A DNA stretch of 64,000 bases from Pseudonocardiaceae bacterium (GTDB lineage: Bacteria > Actinomycetota > Actinomycetes > Mycobacteriales > Pseudonocardiaceae), in assembly GCA_009377865.1 (NCBI GenBank), contig WHTH01000012.1, forward strand, positions 1 to 64,000. The letters run 5' to 3'. A model generated the notes under the pieces. The model made no database searches and was not told the DNA's origin. It saw nothing but the letters and a program-made list of their open reading frames with translations. Both the position numbers and the translations under genes were made by a program. The stretch's first letter is position 1. Each line of letters starts with the position of its first letter. Below are positions 18,985 to 27,917 of the stretch, one piece after another.

Positions 18985-20548
18985 GCCGCACCACCGCCGG
19001 TGAGCCCCTGCCGGTCCGCTAGCCCCAGCCGGTCCTTGAATCCCAGCCGATCCTTGAATCCCAGGGCCACCGCGACGTCCTCGGCGCACGGGCGGTCGTG
19101 GCCCGCCAGGTCGGCGACAGTCCAGGCCAAGCGCAGGCAACGGTCGGCACCGCGGGCGGTGAGCCCACCCGCCTGCAGTGAGTCCTCGATGGGCGCTGTC
19201 ACCAACCGCGGTAACCGGAACCGCCTGCGCAATGCAGGGCCCGGGACCTCGGCGTTGGTGTTCCACCCGCACGCGGCCCAGCGTTGCCGGGCCGCCTCCC
19301 GGGCCTGCACCACCCGCTCGCGCACCGTTGCGGTGTTCTCCGACTCGACCTTCGCTGCGGTCCATCGCGGTGAGCGGTCGCAGCGCGACCCGCAGGTCGA
19401 CCCGGTCGAGCAGCGGTCCGGACAGCCGCCCGAGATACCGGCGGCGGGCCGACGGCGCGCAGACGCAATCCCGCTCGTCAGGAGGCGCGCACGGGCACGG
19501 GTTGGCCGCGAGCACGAGCTGGCAGCGTGCGGGGTAGCGAACCACCCCGTCGCGGCGCGCCAGCCGCACCTCGCCGTCCTCGAGTGGGGTGCGCAGCGCC
19601 TCCAGCGAGCGCGCTCCGAACTCGGCGACCTCGTCGAGCAGGAGTACCCCCCCGGTGAGCCCGGCTGACCGCCCCGGGCCGGGCGCGCCCGGAACCGCCG
19701 CCCACCAGCGCCGCGACGGAGCTGCTGTGGTGCGGGGCGACGAACGGCGGAGTCTGCAGCAACGGGGCATCGGCAGACAGCAGCCCGGCCACCGAGTGGA
19801 TCGCGGTGACCTCCAGCGCCTGCTCGGCGGACAGCGCGGGCAGCAGACCCACCATCCGCTGGGCGAGCATCGTCTTGCCGGTGCCCGGTGGCCCGGTGAG
19901 CAGCAGGTGGTGGCCGCCCGCAGCAGCCACCTCCACCGCCCAACGGGCGTCGGGTTGGCCGAGCACCTCGGCCAGATCCGGCGCCACCGCCGCGGCGGGG
20001 AGCCGACGGATGCCGGGACGCGCGAGCCCGGCGCACGGGTCCCGCAACCACGCCAGTACCTCGCGCAACCGGCTCGCACCGTGCACCTCCACCCCGTCGA
20101 CGAGAGCGGCCTCGGCCAGGGTCGCCCCCGGCACCACCACCCGGCGCATCCCGGCCTTGCGGGCGGCGAGCACCGCGGGCAGCACGCCGCGGACGGCGCG
20201 CAGCCGGCCGTCCAGCGCCAGCTCACCGATCAGGGCGGTGTCACGCAGCCGCTCGCGCGGCAACCGCTGGTCGGCCGCGAGCAGCGCACACGCAAGAGCC
20301 AGGTCGTATCCCGAACCCGCTTTGGGCAACGTCGCCGGCGAGAGCGCGAGGGTCATCCGCCGCACCGGCCATGCCTCCCCCGAGTTCAGTACCGCCGCCC
20401 GCACCCTGTCCCTGGCCTCGGACAGTGCGGTATCTGGCAGGCCGACCAGTTGAAGGCCGGGTAGCCCGGCACCGATGTCGGCCTCGATCTCGACCAGTAC
20501 CCCGTCGACCCCGAGCAGTGCCACCGACCACGCGCTCGCCAGCGACAT
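18981..20548 (-). pseudogene. comM: ComM/YifB-family Mg-chelatase-like AAA ATPase, two frameshifts
   Basis: The coding trace runs from ATG 20548 (MSLASAWSVALLGVDGVLVEIE) to the TGA at 18981. It is spread over three frames and totals 1568 bp, two more than a multiple of three. Frame 1 holds the Lon-like N-domain and P-loop GPPGTGKTML. Near a run of seven C (19647-19653; G7 on the coding strand) the frame moves to read GGVLLLDEVAEFGARSLEALRTPLEDGEV. Near 19350-19366 it moves again to TAAKVESENTATVRERVVQAREAARQRW and the C-terminus. Both shifts are single extra bases. Without them a normal protein of about 520 residues results. ATGA and TGATG junctions with both neighbours argue the gene was recently intact, or that the sequence has errors. 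Confidence 0.85.
19024..19064. repeat. 18-bp tandem repeat near the comM 3' end
   Basis: Two adjacent copies of CCCAGCCGRTCCTTGAAT (19024-19041, 19042-19059) differing at one base, plus a 5-bp partial third. On the coding strand they read Leu-Gly-Phe-Lys-Asp-Arg twice, then a diverged Leu-Gly-Leu-Ala-Asp-Arg. It lies in the last 30 residues, beyond the conserved domain. Confidence 0.85.
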
Positions 20549-20934
20549 CAGAACGCGCCCTGCAGGTGTTCCACGGTCGCCGGGCCGTCGGGAGGACACA
20601 CCACGGCGACCACGTCGAACCGGATTTCGCACCACCGGACACGGTGTGCGGACAGCCAGACGGCGGCCAGCCGGCGTATCCGTGCCGCCTTCGCCGCCGT
20701 CACAGCCTCCGCCGGGGCACCGTAACCGAGCCCCGCCCGGGTCTTGACCTCGCAGACCACCAGCCGGGTCCGATCCGTCGCCACGAGGTCGAGCTCCCCC
20801 TCCCGACACCGCCAGTTGCGCGAGAGCACCACGAGACCCTGTGCGGTGAGGAACTCCGCCGCCAGATCCTCGCCGCGCCGACCGAGCTCCTCGCGCCCGC
20901 TGCCACCGGTACCCGCCCGCGCTACCGCCACCAT
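20548..20934 (-). CDS. yraN: YraN/UPF0102 family endonuclease-like protein
   Basis: A 128-residue member of the UPF0102 family (Holliday-junction-resolvase-like fold). Conserved pieces are LGRRGEDLAAEFL, VLSRNWRCREGELDLVA and VVCEVKTRAGLGYGAPAEAV, matching the nuclease-superfamily E..D..ExK layout (E of GELDLV, E-V-K). Biochemical role is not established; links to DNA uptake and repair are suggested by its steady company with comM and dprA. Stop and comM start share one base (TGATG). Confidence 0.93.
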   Translation of the reverse strand: MVAVARAGTGGSGREELGRRGEDLAAEFLTAQGLVVLSRNWRCREGELDLVATDRTRLVVCEVKTRAGLGYGAPAEAVTAAKAARIRRLAAVWLSAHRVRWCEIRFDVVAVVCPPDGPATVEHLQGAF

Positions 20935-21018
20935 GCCGCCCTCCCCTGCGTCCGCCCCTGCGATCGAGCACAGGATCGCGGGAACAGGCAGACCAGCACC
21001 ACACGGCGGGGCCGCAGC

Positions 21019-21077
21019 TGTGGACAACCGGGCGGATGGGGACAACTCACCGGCCGGGCACCTGCCGGTGGACAGCT
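21019..21077 (-). promoter_or_regulatory. Cluster of DnaA-box-like sites upstream of yraN
   Basis: The 200-bp gap between the DUF2469 gene and yraN contains a perfect TTGTCCACA (minus strand, 21019-21027). A one-mismatch TTGTCCCCA lies at 21038-21046, and a weaker CTGTCCACC at about 21069-21077. Three such boxes within 60 bp are more than expected, but there are no origin genes nearby. DnaA titration or regulation is inference. Confidence 0.3.
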
Positions 21078-21134
21078 CTGTCGGTGCGATCTGCTAGCGG
21101 GCCGATATCCTCGACGGCCAGCGATGCGGCATGG

Positions 21135-21461
21135 TCAGCCGCTGAACGGGCCCCCGGACTCCGGTAGCCGCAGATCCGGTTTGTCCAGTTCCTCGACGTT
21201 GACGTCCTTGAATGTGATCACCCGGACGTTCTTGACGAATCGGGCGGGCCGGTACATGTCCCATACCCACGCGTCGGACATCCGTACCTCGAAATAGACC
21301 TCGCCCTCGGCGTTACGCGCCTGCACGTCGACGCCATTGGCGAGGTAAAACCGCCGCTCGGTCTCCACAACGTAGGCGAACTGCCCCACGATGTCGCGGT
21401 ACTCCTTGTAGAGCGACAGCTCCATCTCGGTCTCGTACTTCTCGAGATCCTCTGCGCTCAT
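21135..21461 (-). CDS. DUF2469 family protein
   Basis: A 108-residue, acidic, soluble protein typical of the actinobacteria-specific DUF2469 family (Rv2901c-like). Conserved runs are [37 protein letters not shown] and [14 protein letters not shown]. Function is unknown; its fixed position between rnhB and yraN across actinobacteria suggests a housekeeping role. The start overlaps the rnhB stop by 4 bp. Confidence 0.94.
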   Translation of the reverse strand: MSAEDLEKYETEMELSLYKEYRDIVGQFAYVVETERRFYLANGVDVQARNAEGEVYFEVRMSDAWVWDMYRPARFVKNVRVITFKDVNVEELDKPDLRLPESGGPFSG

Positions 21462-22333
21462 CGGGACCTGGCCCCTCCTGGTCGTGCAGGTGACGTCATA
21501 GGTTCGGGCACCGAATCGCCGGTGTCATCACGAGGGTGGTCGTCGAATCGGTGCGCGGTCGGACCCCCATTCTGGACCACGTCGGCCCAACTGCCAGCGC
21601 GCGCCACCGGACGTGGCGGCGCTGCCCAGCCGTGGTGCTGCGCCGCGACGGCGACGTTGACGTAGCAGAAGCGGTGCTCGTCGGACGGGCCGTGGGCGAC
21701 GAGCGCCTCGGTGTGCTCCATGGTGCAGTAGCCCTTGTGCTCGGCAAAGCCGTAGCGCGGCAGCCGCTCGTGGAGGTCGCACATGATGCGGTCCCTGGTC
21801 ACTTTCGCGAGCACCGAGGCGGCAGCAACGCATGCGGCCGCCCGGTCGCCGCCGACCACTGCCATGTTCGGTGCGGTCAGCCCGGACACTCGGAACCCGT
21901 CTGTGAGCACATAGCCAGGGTGCACCGCCAGCCCCGCGACGGCACGGCGCATCCCCTCCAGATTCGCCACGTGCACACCCAGCGCATCGACCTCCGCCGG
22001 TGGGATGGCCACGACACAGCGGGCCACCGCACGGGATTCGAGCAGCGCGAAATAGCGCTGGCGGGTTGCCGGTGCGAGCAGCTTGGAGTCGGTGAGGCCG
22101 TCGAGTGCGGCGGAATCGCCCGGCCGCAGCACACACGCCGCCACCACCAGCGGGCCGGCGCACGCACCGCGTCCCGCCTCGTCCACCCCGGCGACCGGAC
22201 CGAGCCCGCGACGGTGCAGCGTGGCCTGCAACGTCCAACTGCCCGAGCCGCGGCGGACGATCGCGCGCGGCGGCCACGGCACACTCCCCGACGGCAGCCC
22301 CGTGGCCCGTGCCACCGCCGGCCCCGGGGTCAA
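21458..22333 (-). CDS. rnhB: Ribonuclease HII
   Basis: Up to 291 residues. It removes ribonucleotides and RNA primers from RNA-DNA hybrids. The catalytic signature [20 protein letters not shown] (DEAGRG) and [31 protein letters not shown] and GFAEHKGY motifs are present. The core ends near residue 235, and a hydrophilic tail of about 55 residues follows. The start is uncertain: a TTG at 22333 overlaps the lepB stop (TTGA), giving coupled translation, while a GTG at 22282 would remove 17 residues without touching the domain. Confidence 0.94.
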   Translation of the reverse strand: MTPGPAVARATGLPSGSVPWPPRAIVRRGSGSWTLQATLHRRGLGPVAGVDEAGRGACAGPLVVAACVLRPGDSAALDGLTDSKLLAPATRQRYFALLESRAVARCVVAIPPAEVDALGVHVANLEGMRRAVAGLAVHPGYVLTDGFRVSGLTAPNMAVVGGDRAAACVAAASVLAKVTRDRIMCDLHERLPRYGFAEHKGYCTMEHTEALVAHGPSDEHRFCYVNVAVAAQHHGWAAPPRPVARAGSWADVVQNGGPTAHRFDDHPRDDTGDSVPEPMTSPARPGGARSR

Positions 22334-23127
22334 CGGCGCTCCGAAGCGACCGACGACTGCTGCGGATTCGGATCGGCGATGCCGTCCCAGCGGCTCGGCG
22401 GCATCACGATCAGCCGTGCCTCACCGATCACGTTGTCCACCGGGATGGTGCCGTTTCGCGGATCATCGACGTGCCGGCGGGAGTCCGCGGAGTTCTTCCG
22501 GTTGTCACCCATCACCCACAGATTCCCTTCGGGCACCGTCACCGGCGCGAAGTCTTCCTGCGGCTGCCCGCCCTCGAGATAGACGTACGGCTCGACCAGC
22601 GGCTTGCCGTCGACCAGCACGCGATCTTGCCCGTCGCAGCACTCCACGGTCTGGCCACCGGTGGCGATCACCCGTTTGACGAAGTCCCGCTCGTCGGGCG
22701 GAGCGAGCCCGATCAGCGAGGCGACTTCCTGCAGACCGCGTAGCACCACGTTGTCCGGCTCAGCGCTGCTGAACTCTGCGCTACCGGCCCAGGAGTTCGG
22801 GCCGCGGAACACGATCACGTCACCGGGCACCGGGCCGCTGAAACGATAAGTCACCTTGTCGACGAGCACACGGTCGTTGGTACACCCGCTACATCCGTGC
22901 AGCGTCTGCTCCATCGACGCCGACGGGATCAGGTAGACACGTGCCAGGAACGTCTGGATGAGGAACGTGAGCACCAGCGCCGTGACGACCAGGATCGGCA
23001 GCTCACGCCAGAACGAACCCTTCTTGCGCTGCTTCCTCCGCCGGTGCCTGGCTTGGCTGCGCGAACGCTCCGGGAGACCATCGCGATCGTCGCCACGGGC
23101 GGGATCGGTCGAAGGCACGGCCACCAC
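22330..23127 (-). CDS. lepB: Signal peptidase I
   Basis: A 265-residue membrane serine protease that removes Sec/Tat signal peptides. The basic N-terminus ([17 protein letters not shown]) is cytosolic and one transmembrane helix spans about residues 43-62. The Ser/Lys dyad is S71 ([10 protein letters not shown]) and K151 ([15 protein letters not shown]). Later boxes [19 protein letters not shown] and [13 protein letters not shown] are intact. It follows rplS by 32 bp and overlaps rnhB by 4 bp. Confidence 0.97.
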   Translation of the reverse strand: MVAVPSTDPARGDDRDGLPERSRSQARHRRRKQRKKGSFWRELPILVVTALVLTFLIQTFLARVYLIPSASMEQTLHGCSGCTNDRVLVDKVTYRFSGPVPGDVIVFRGPNSWAGSAEFSSAEPDNVVLRGLQEVASLIGLAPPDERDFVKRVIATGGQTVECCDGQDRVLVDGKPLVEPYVYLEGGQPQEDFAPVTVPEGNLWVMGDNRKNSADSRRHVDDPRNGTIPVDNVIGEARLIVMPPSRWDGIADPNPQQSSVASERR

Positions 23128-23159
23128 TTCAGGCTACGGGAGCCGATCCGGCGACCGGA

Positions 23160-23516
23160 TCAGGACGCCGGTGCCTGGCGCTTCTCCTTGATCTTGGCTG
23201 CCTTGCCGCGCAGGTCGCGCAGGTAGTACAGCTTCGCACGCCGGACGTCGCCGCGGGTCACGACCTCGATCTTGGCGATGTTCGGGGTGTGCACCGGGAA
23301 GGTCCGCTCGACGCCCACGCCGAACGACACCTTGCGCACGGTGAAGGTCTCCCGGAAGCCACTGCCCTGACGCCGGATGACCGCGCCCTGGAACACCTGG
23401 ACACGCTGGCGCGAGCCCTCGATGACACGGACGTGGACCTTGAGCGTGTCGCCCGGCCGGAAGTCGGGGATATCGGAACGCAGCGACTGGGCGTCCAGTG
23501 CGTCCAGGGTGTTCAT
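23160..23516 (-). CDS. rplS: 50S ribosomal protein L19
   Basis: A 118-residue ribosomal protein at the 30S-50S interface. The sequence runs [23 protein letters not shown], then [72 protein letters not shown]. The ATG at 23516 gives the normal L19 N-terminus. It lies 234 bp downstream of trmD, a larger gap than elsewhere in this series, so it may have its own promoter. Confidence 0.98.
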   Translation of the reverse strand: MNTLDALDAQSLRSDIPDFRPGDTLKVHVRVIEGSRQRVQVFQGAVIRRQGSGFRETFTVRKVSFGVGVERTFPVHTPNIAKIEVVTRGDVRRAKLYYLRDLRGKAAKIKEKRQAPAS

Positions 23517-23567
23517 CGGTGGTCCGTCCTCGTCGTCGTGATCGTCGTTCCCGGTGACCGCCTGGCA

Positions 23568-23590
23568 GGCGGGCACAGTGTTCGCCCGCC
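23568..23590 (-). terminator. Hairpin in the trmD-rplS gap
   Basis: Inverted repeat GGCGGGC / GCCCGCC with a 9-nt loop, 52 bp upstream of the rplS start and 161 bp past the trmD stop. It could end trmD transcripts or act as a leader attenuator for rplS. Apart from this the 23517-23750 gap shows no gene. Confidence 0.4.
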
Positions 23591-23750
23591 GGCATAACTC
23601 GGTGGCGGCATGGCACCGGGAGGGTCGCGCAGGCTGTTCAGGGGCGCAGCCCGAACTCACGCCGACAGAGCAGGGCTCGTCCGACTGCGGCGACCCAGTG
23701 TGCCAGACGGGTCGCGCGGTGACGAAACCGGGCGGGCCCGGCAGGAGTCG

Positions 23751-24515
23751 TCAGCTGTCGTCAGCCGAGTCATTGCCACGCAGCTCGTCGAGCACGGCGC
23801 GGTCGTCGGCATCGAGCTGGTCGGGCGGCAGTGCGTCGAGCAGGTCCGGGCGCCGGGCGGCGGTCCGTTGCAGTGATCGGTCGCGGCGCCAGCGCGCGAT
23901 GGCGGTGTGGTTTCCCGTACGCAGCACGGTCGGCACGTCGCGCCCGCGCCACACCTCGGGGCGGGTGTAGCACGGTCCCTCGAGCAGACCGTCGGAGAAT
24001 GAGTCCTGGGCCGCGGAGGCAGGGTTGCCGAGCACACCGGGCAGCAGCCGGGCCACCGCCTCGACCATGACCAGTGTGGCCACCTCGCCGCCGACCAGCA
24101 CGTAATCGCCGATGGACAGTTCGTCGACGTCCATCCGGGTGGCCGCCTCGTCGAGCACGCGCTGGTCGATGCCCTCGTAGCGGCCGCACCCGAACACCAG
24201 CCATGGCTGCTCCGCGAGCTCGGCTGCGACCGCCTGGGTGAATGGGCGACCTGCCGGGCCGGGCACCACCAGCCGTGGCGGGGGCTGCCCCGCGCACACC
24301 TCGTCGAGCGCTTCCCCCCACACCTGCGGGCGCATCACCATGCCCGGGCCACCGCCGTACGGCGCGTCGTCCACGGCCCGGTGCACGTCATGGGTCCAGT
24401 CCCGGAGATCGTGCACGGCGAAGGACAGCAGGCCCCGCTCGATCGCCCTGCCGAGCAGGGCTTCCCGGGCGGGCGCGAGGTAGTCGGGAAAGATCGTCAC
24501 AACGTCGATGCGCAC
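23751..24515 (-). CDS. trmD: tRNA (guanine-N1)-methyltransferase TrmD
   Basis: A 254-residue SPOUT methyltransferase that makes m1G37 in tRNAs, preventing +1 frameshifts. It begins [13 protein letters not shown] (GTG start). The trefoil-knot SAM site is seen as [14 protein letters not shown] and [60 protein letters not shown] completes the catalytic region. It lies 3 bp after rimM in the standard rpsP-rimM-trmD arrangement. Confidence 0.98.
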   Translation of the reverse strand: MRIDVVTIFPDYLAPAREALLGRAIERGLLSFAVHDLRDWTHDVHRAVDDAPYGGGPGMVMRPQVWGEALDEVCAGQPPPRLVVPGPAGRPFTQAVAAELAEQPWLVFGCGRYEGIDQRVLDEAATRMDVDELSIGDYVLVGGEVATLVMVEAVARLLPGVLGNPASAAQDSFSDGLLEGPCYTRPEVWRGRDVPTVLRTGNHTAIARWRRDRSLQRTAARRPDLLDALPPDQLDADDRAVLDELRGNDSADDS

Positions 24516-24518
24516 GGT

Positions 24519-25040
24519 TCAGGACTCCCCGAGCAGGCCTTCCGGCGGGTCGATGACGACCCGGCCGGTGGCGAGGTCCACCTCGCAGACGATGGCCCGG
24601 ACGAACGGCACCAGTTCCTCCCCGTGCTCGGTGTCGAGCAGCAACAGGTCGTGGGCGGGAGCGTGCACCACCTCCCGGATGGTGCCCAGCCGTGCGCCGT
24701 CGGCGCGCACCGCAGCGAGCCCTTCCAGCTGGCGGTCGTGGAACTCGTCCGGGTCCCCGGTCGGGGGCAGTGATTCGGTGTCGACGGTGAGCAAGGTCCC
24801 CCGCAGCTGCGCGGCGGCATCGCGGTCGGTCACCCCCTCGAAGGTGACCAGCAGCCGACCCGCATGGGGGCGGGCGGAGCGCACCACCAGGGTACGATCC
24901 CCTGCTGTCAGGGTTGCGCCTGACGAGAAGCGCTGCTCGGGGAAATCGGTGCGGACGTCCACGGTGACCTCGCCGCGCAGCCCGTGTGGCCGGCCTACCC
25001 AGCCCACCATCCGCTCGCGCGCGGGACCGGCCGGCGGCAC
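24519..25040 (-). CDS. rimM: 16S rRNA processing protein RimM
   Basis: A 173-residue assembly factor that binds S19 and helps 30S head maturation. It has the two expected domains: an N-terminal barrel (VGWVGRPHGLRGEVTVDVRTDFPEQRF) and a PRC barrel (DEFHDRQLEGLAAVRADGARLGTIREVVHAPAHDLLLLD). The GTG start at 25040 is 5 bp after the KH-protein stop. Confidence 0.96.
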   Translation of the reverse strand: MPPAGPARERMVGWVGRPHGLRGEVTVDVRTDFPEQRFSSGATLTAGDRTLVVRSARPHAGRLLVTFEGVTDRDAAAQLRGTLLTVDTESLPPTGDPDEFHDRQLEGLAAVRADGARLGTIREVVHAPAHDLLLLDTEHGEELVPFVRAIVCEVDLATGRVVIDPPEGLLGES

Positions 25041-25045
25041 GGCGA

Positions 25046-25285
25046 TCAGCGATCGGTGTCGACGACGTCAACCCGCACGCCGCGGCCACCGACGCCGCTC
25101 ATCACGGTGCGCAGCGCGGTCGCGGTGCGACCACCGCGGCCGATCACCTTGCCCAGGTCATCGGGGTGCACGTGCACCTCGAGGGTGCGGCCCCGACGGG
25201 TCGTGACCAGCGCCACGCGCACGTCATCGGGATGGTCGACGATGCCGCGGACGAGGTGCTCCAGCGCGTCCGCCAGCATGCTCAC
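25046..25285 (-). CDS. khpA: KH-domain RNA-binding protein (YlqC/KhpA family)
   Basis: A 79-residue single KH domain: [25 protein letters not shown], then the [16 protein letters not shown] GxxG loop (IGRGGR). It is the conserved small RNA-binding protein between rpsP and rimM in Gram-positives. In other species it works with KhpB/Jag in RNA regulation and cell-size control. It overlaps the rpsP stop by 4 bp. Confidence 0.95.
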   Translation of the reverse strand: MSMLADALEHLVRGIVDHPDDVRVALVTTRRGRTLEVHVHPDDLGKVIGRGGRTATALRTVMSGVGGRGVRVDVVDTDR

Positions 25286-25800
25286 GCCTGCCCGTTCCCG
25301 GCCTTCGCTGCGTCTGCTGCGCCCGCTGGGACTTCGGAGCTTTCGGAGCCTTCGGCCGACTCGGCCTTGGGCTTCTCGTCAGCACTGCCGGCGTCGGTCT
25401 CCGACTTGCGGCCGCCACCCCTCTTTCGGGGCGTGGTCGCCTCGGTGGACGGCCGCTCACCGGCCTCGGACAGCGCCTTGGCGAACAGCTCGGCCTTGTC
25501 GGGCCGGGGCTCGCGGTGCTCGAGGGTGCCCTCGGTGCCAGGCAGACCCTTGAACGTCTGCCAGTCACCGGTGACCTTGAAGATGCTCTGTACGGTCTCG
25601 GTGGGCTGGGCACCCACGCCGAGCCAGTACTGCGCGCGCTCGGAGTCGACCTGGATGAAGCTCGGCTCCTCCTTGGGATGGTACTTGCCGATCGTCTCGA
25701 TGGCCTTGCCGTTGCGGCGTGTGCGGGCATCGGCGACGACGATCCGGTAGTGCGGCTGGCGGACCTTGCCGAGCCGCATGAGCTTGATCTTGACGGCCAC
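25282..25800 (-). CDS. rpsP: 30S ribosomal protein S16 with long acidic/basic tail
   Basis: 172 residues from the GTG at 25800 ([31 protein letters not shown]). The S16 core ends near residue 85 ([14 protein letters not shown]). About 85 further residues form a disordered tail rich in Glu, Ala, Lys and Ser, seen in many actinobacterial S16 proteins. It heads the rpsP-khpA-rimM-trmD unit; its promoter should lie in the 162-bp gap before the CPBP gene. Confidence 0.97.
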   Translation of the reverse strand: MAVKIKLMRLGKVRQPHYRIVVADARTRRNGKAIETIGKYHPKEEPSFIQVDSERAQYWLGVGAQPTETVQSIFKVTGDWQTFKGLPGTEGTLEHREPRPDKAELFAKALSEAGERPSTEATTPRKRGGGRKSETDAGSADEKPKAESAEGSESSEVPAGAADAAKAGNGQA

Positions 25801-25962
25801 GGGTGCAGCTACTCCTGTCGGACAGTGCGTGTTCACGGATGAGCGCGCGATCGGCGTGGGGCTACCGGTCACCAGCACTCGCGAGGGCAGGTCGACGCAG
25901 CGCGGTGAGAGGGCCCGCCACGGCAACAGCTGTCCATTGTGCCATCGGCTGCGGGATGCTCA

Positions 25963-26817
25963 TCACCCGGGATCAACCCCGAGGGTCATCAGCAACAGGC
26001 CGATCGCAGGCAGCAGGTTGTTGGCCTGATGCGCCACGATACTCGACAGCAGGTTGCCGGTCAGCACACGGGCCAGCCCGATCGGAAGTGAGACCACGAT
26101 CAGCAGCGGGGTGCGCAGCAGCTCCAGGTGCGCAACCGAGAACAGCAACGTGGTCACGACGAAGATCAGCCAACGGTTGAGCCGCCAGTGTTCGAACGCA
26201 CGCCACAGCGCGCCGCGGAACAGTATCTCCTCGCACATCGGCGCGATCAACCAGACCACCAGGAACAGCGTGACCGCCGTCACCGGGCCGAGACGCTGGC
26301 CGTCGAAGGCCTCGCCGACCGCCGAGTTTGCCTGGTCGGTGCCGACCCAGGCGGCCCACAGCGCCGAGGCCGGAATGGTGAGCACCAGACCGATCCCACC
26401 CAGCACGAGACCGAAGCCGACATCGCGCCAGCTCCACCGCACCGACAGCTCGCGGTGTAACCGGCCGAGCCGGGAGCCGCTGCCGAGCAGCTGGGTCGCG
26501 CCGAGCGCGACCAGCGCCGCGAGCGTGGTGGGCACGGCCAGTGCAGCCAGCAGCGCCATGGGGGGCAACGGCCCATCCTCGGCCACCTTCGGATCGGCGA
26601 GTGCGAAGGGCACCAGCACGAACAGCGAGACCAGCAGGAACGTCGCCTCGGCGACGCCGAACACCGCGAGCATCCGCCAGCCCGCTTTCCGCCCTCCTGC
26701 CCGCGGCGACCGGCCGTCGACAGGCAACGATCCGTCGGGTGGCGGGTACGAACCGGGCGGCCACCCCCCGTAGGCGCCCCGCTGCGGTGAGGAGCCGGGC
26801 GGCTGCGGGGCGGTCAC
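25963..26817 (-). CDS. CPBP family intramembrane metalloprotease
   Basis: A 284-residue protein with a proline/glycine-rich cytosolic N-terminus of about 45 residues and then about seven to eight hydrophobic segments. The Abi/CAAX-protease motifs are present: EEILFRGALWR (E196, E197, R201), a following His in FSVAHLE, and VAHQANN (H263 with the distal Asn). Homologues range from prenyl-protein proteases to bacteriocin-immunity proteins; substrate unknown. The GTG start overlaps the amidohydrolase stop by 4 bp, implying coupled expression with it and ffh. Confidence 0.88.
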   Translation of the reverse strand: MTAPQPPGSSPQRGAYGGWPPGSYPPPDGSLPVDGRSPRAGGRKAGWRMLAVFGVAEATFLLVSLFVLVPFALADPKVAEDGPLPPMALLAALAVPTTLAALVALGATQLLGSGSRLGRLHRELSVRWSWRDVGFGLVLGGIGLVLTIPASALWAAWVGTDQANSAVGEAFDGQRLGPVTAVTLFLVVWLIAPMCEEILFRGALWRAFEHWRLNRWLIFVVTTLLFSVAHLELLRTPLLIVVSLPIGLARVLTGNLLSSIVAHQANNLLPAIGLLLMTLGVDPG

Positions 26818-27917
26818 GGTAGCTCCCCGACCGCACGGCCCCGAAGCAGGGTCAGCAGCGGGTTGCGTAGCGTCTCCGGGTCGCGGCGCGGATCGGCACC
26901 GGTGACCAGCAGGTCGGCAGGGGCGCCGTCGATCAGGCCGGGGGCACCGAGCCAGTCACGGGCCGCCCAGCTCGCCGCCGCCAGCGCTGCCTCGCCGTTC
27001 ATCCCCGCCGCGCGCAGCGCCACGATCTCGTCGACGATGCGGCCGTGCTCGATGCCACCTCCCGCATCGGTGCCCGCATAGACCGGCACGCCCGCCTCGA
27101 TCGCTGCGCGCAGCGTGGTGGGCATCGCCTCGTGCAGCGTGAGCATGTGCGCGGCGTAGCCGGGGTACTTCGTGGCGCCTGCCGCGATCGAGGGAAAGTT
27201 CTCGACGTTGATCAGCGTGGGCACCAGCGCGGTGCCCCGTGAGGCCATCCGGTTGATCGTGTCGTCGGTCAGTCCGGTGCCGTGCTCGATGCAGTCGATC
27301 CCGGCACCGATCAGGCCGGGCAGTGCAGCCTCCCCGAACACGTGTGCCGTGACCCGGGCGCCGAGCTCGTGGGCGGTCGCGATGGCCTCGGCGAGCACCG
27401 CGTCGGACCACAGCGGGGTGAGGTCACCGACCGAGCGGTCGATGAAGTCGCCGACGAGCTTGACCCAGCCGTCGCCGTAGCGAGCCTGCTCGGCTACCGC
27501 CTGGGGCAACAAGGCAGGATCGTCCAACTCGGCCCCGACGCCGGGGATGTAACGCTTGGGCAGCGCGAGGTGGGTGCCAGCGCGGATGATCCGGGGCAGC
27601 TCGTCGCGTTGCTGCAGCGGCCTGGTGTCGATCGGCGTCCCGCAGTCTCGGATCAGCAGCGTGCCACCGCTCCGGTCGGTACGTGCCTGTTCGGCCGCCT
27701 CGTCCAGGCTCACCCCACCGGATGGGCCGAGACCGACGTGGCAATGCGCGTCGACCAGCCCCGGTAGCAGGTAGCCGCCATCGATCACCGTCTCGGCACC
27801 GGGGACCGGCTCGGCTCGGATCCGCCCGTCGGCGACCCACAGCTGCGCCGGCTCGCCACCGGGCAGCAGCACGCCCCGCAGGTGCAGCCGTGGCCCTGCG
27901 TCGACCGCGTCGGTCAC
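26814..27917 (-). CDS. Amidohydrolase family protein
   Basis: A 367-residue metal-dependent hydrolase of the urease/imidazolonepropionase superfamily. It has an N-terminal composite beta domain, the metal motif VDAHCHVGLG (H58, H60) and later histidines in VTAHVFGEAALP and IEHGTGL. The DAGGGIEHGR aspartate is also visible. The substrate cannot be assigned from sequence; prolidase-like or imidazolone-like reactions are possible. It is linked to ffh by a 4-bp overlap, as its counterpart is in mycobacteria (Rv2915c). Confidence 0.88.
   Translation of the reverse strand: MTDAVDAGPRLHLRGVLLPGGEPAQLWVADGRIRAEPVPGAETVIDGGYLLPGLVDAHCHVGLGPSGGVSLDEAAEQARTDRSGGTLLIRDCGTPIDTRPLQQRDELPRIIRAGTHLALPKRYIPGVGAELDDPALLPQAVAEQARYGDGWVKLVGDFIDRSVGDLTPLWSDAVLAEAIATAHELGARVTAHVFGEAALPGLIGAGIDCIEHGTGLTDDTINRMASRGTALVPTLINVENFPSIAAGATKYPGYAAHMLTLHEAMPTTLRAAIEAGVPVYAGTDAGGGIEHGRIVDEIVALRAAGMNGEAALAAASWAARDWLGAPGLIDGAPADLLVTGADPRRDPETLRNPLLTLLRGRAVGELP

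Noticed and set aside
17812-20226. A single 804-codon minus-strand ORF covering dprA and part of comM
   Set aside because: Only its C-terminal 390 codons (dprA) and a middle stretch (comM frame 2) encode real protein. The ATGA junction at 18981 marks the true dprA start, and the long frame arises from the comM frameshift.
15143-21077. Replication origin suggested by DnaA boxes
   Set aside because: The boxes are few and far apart, with no AT-rich unwinding region and no dnaA, dnaN or gyr genes nearby.
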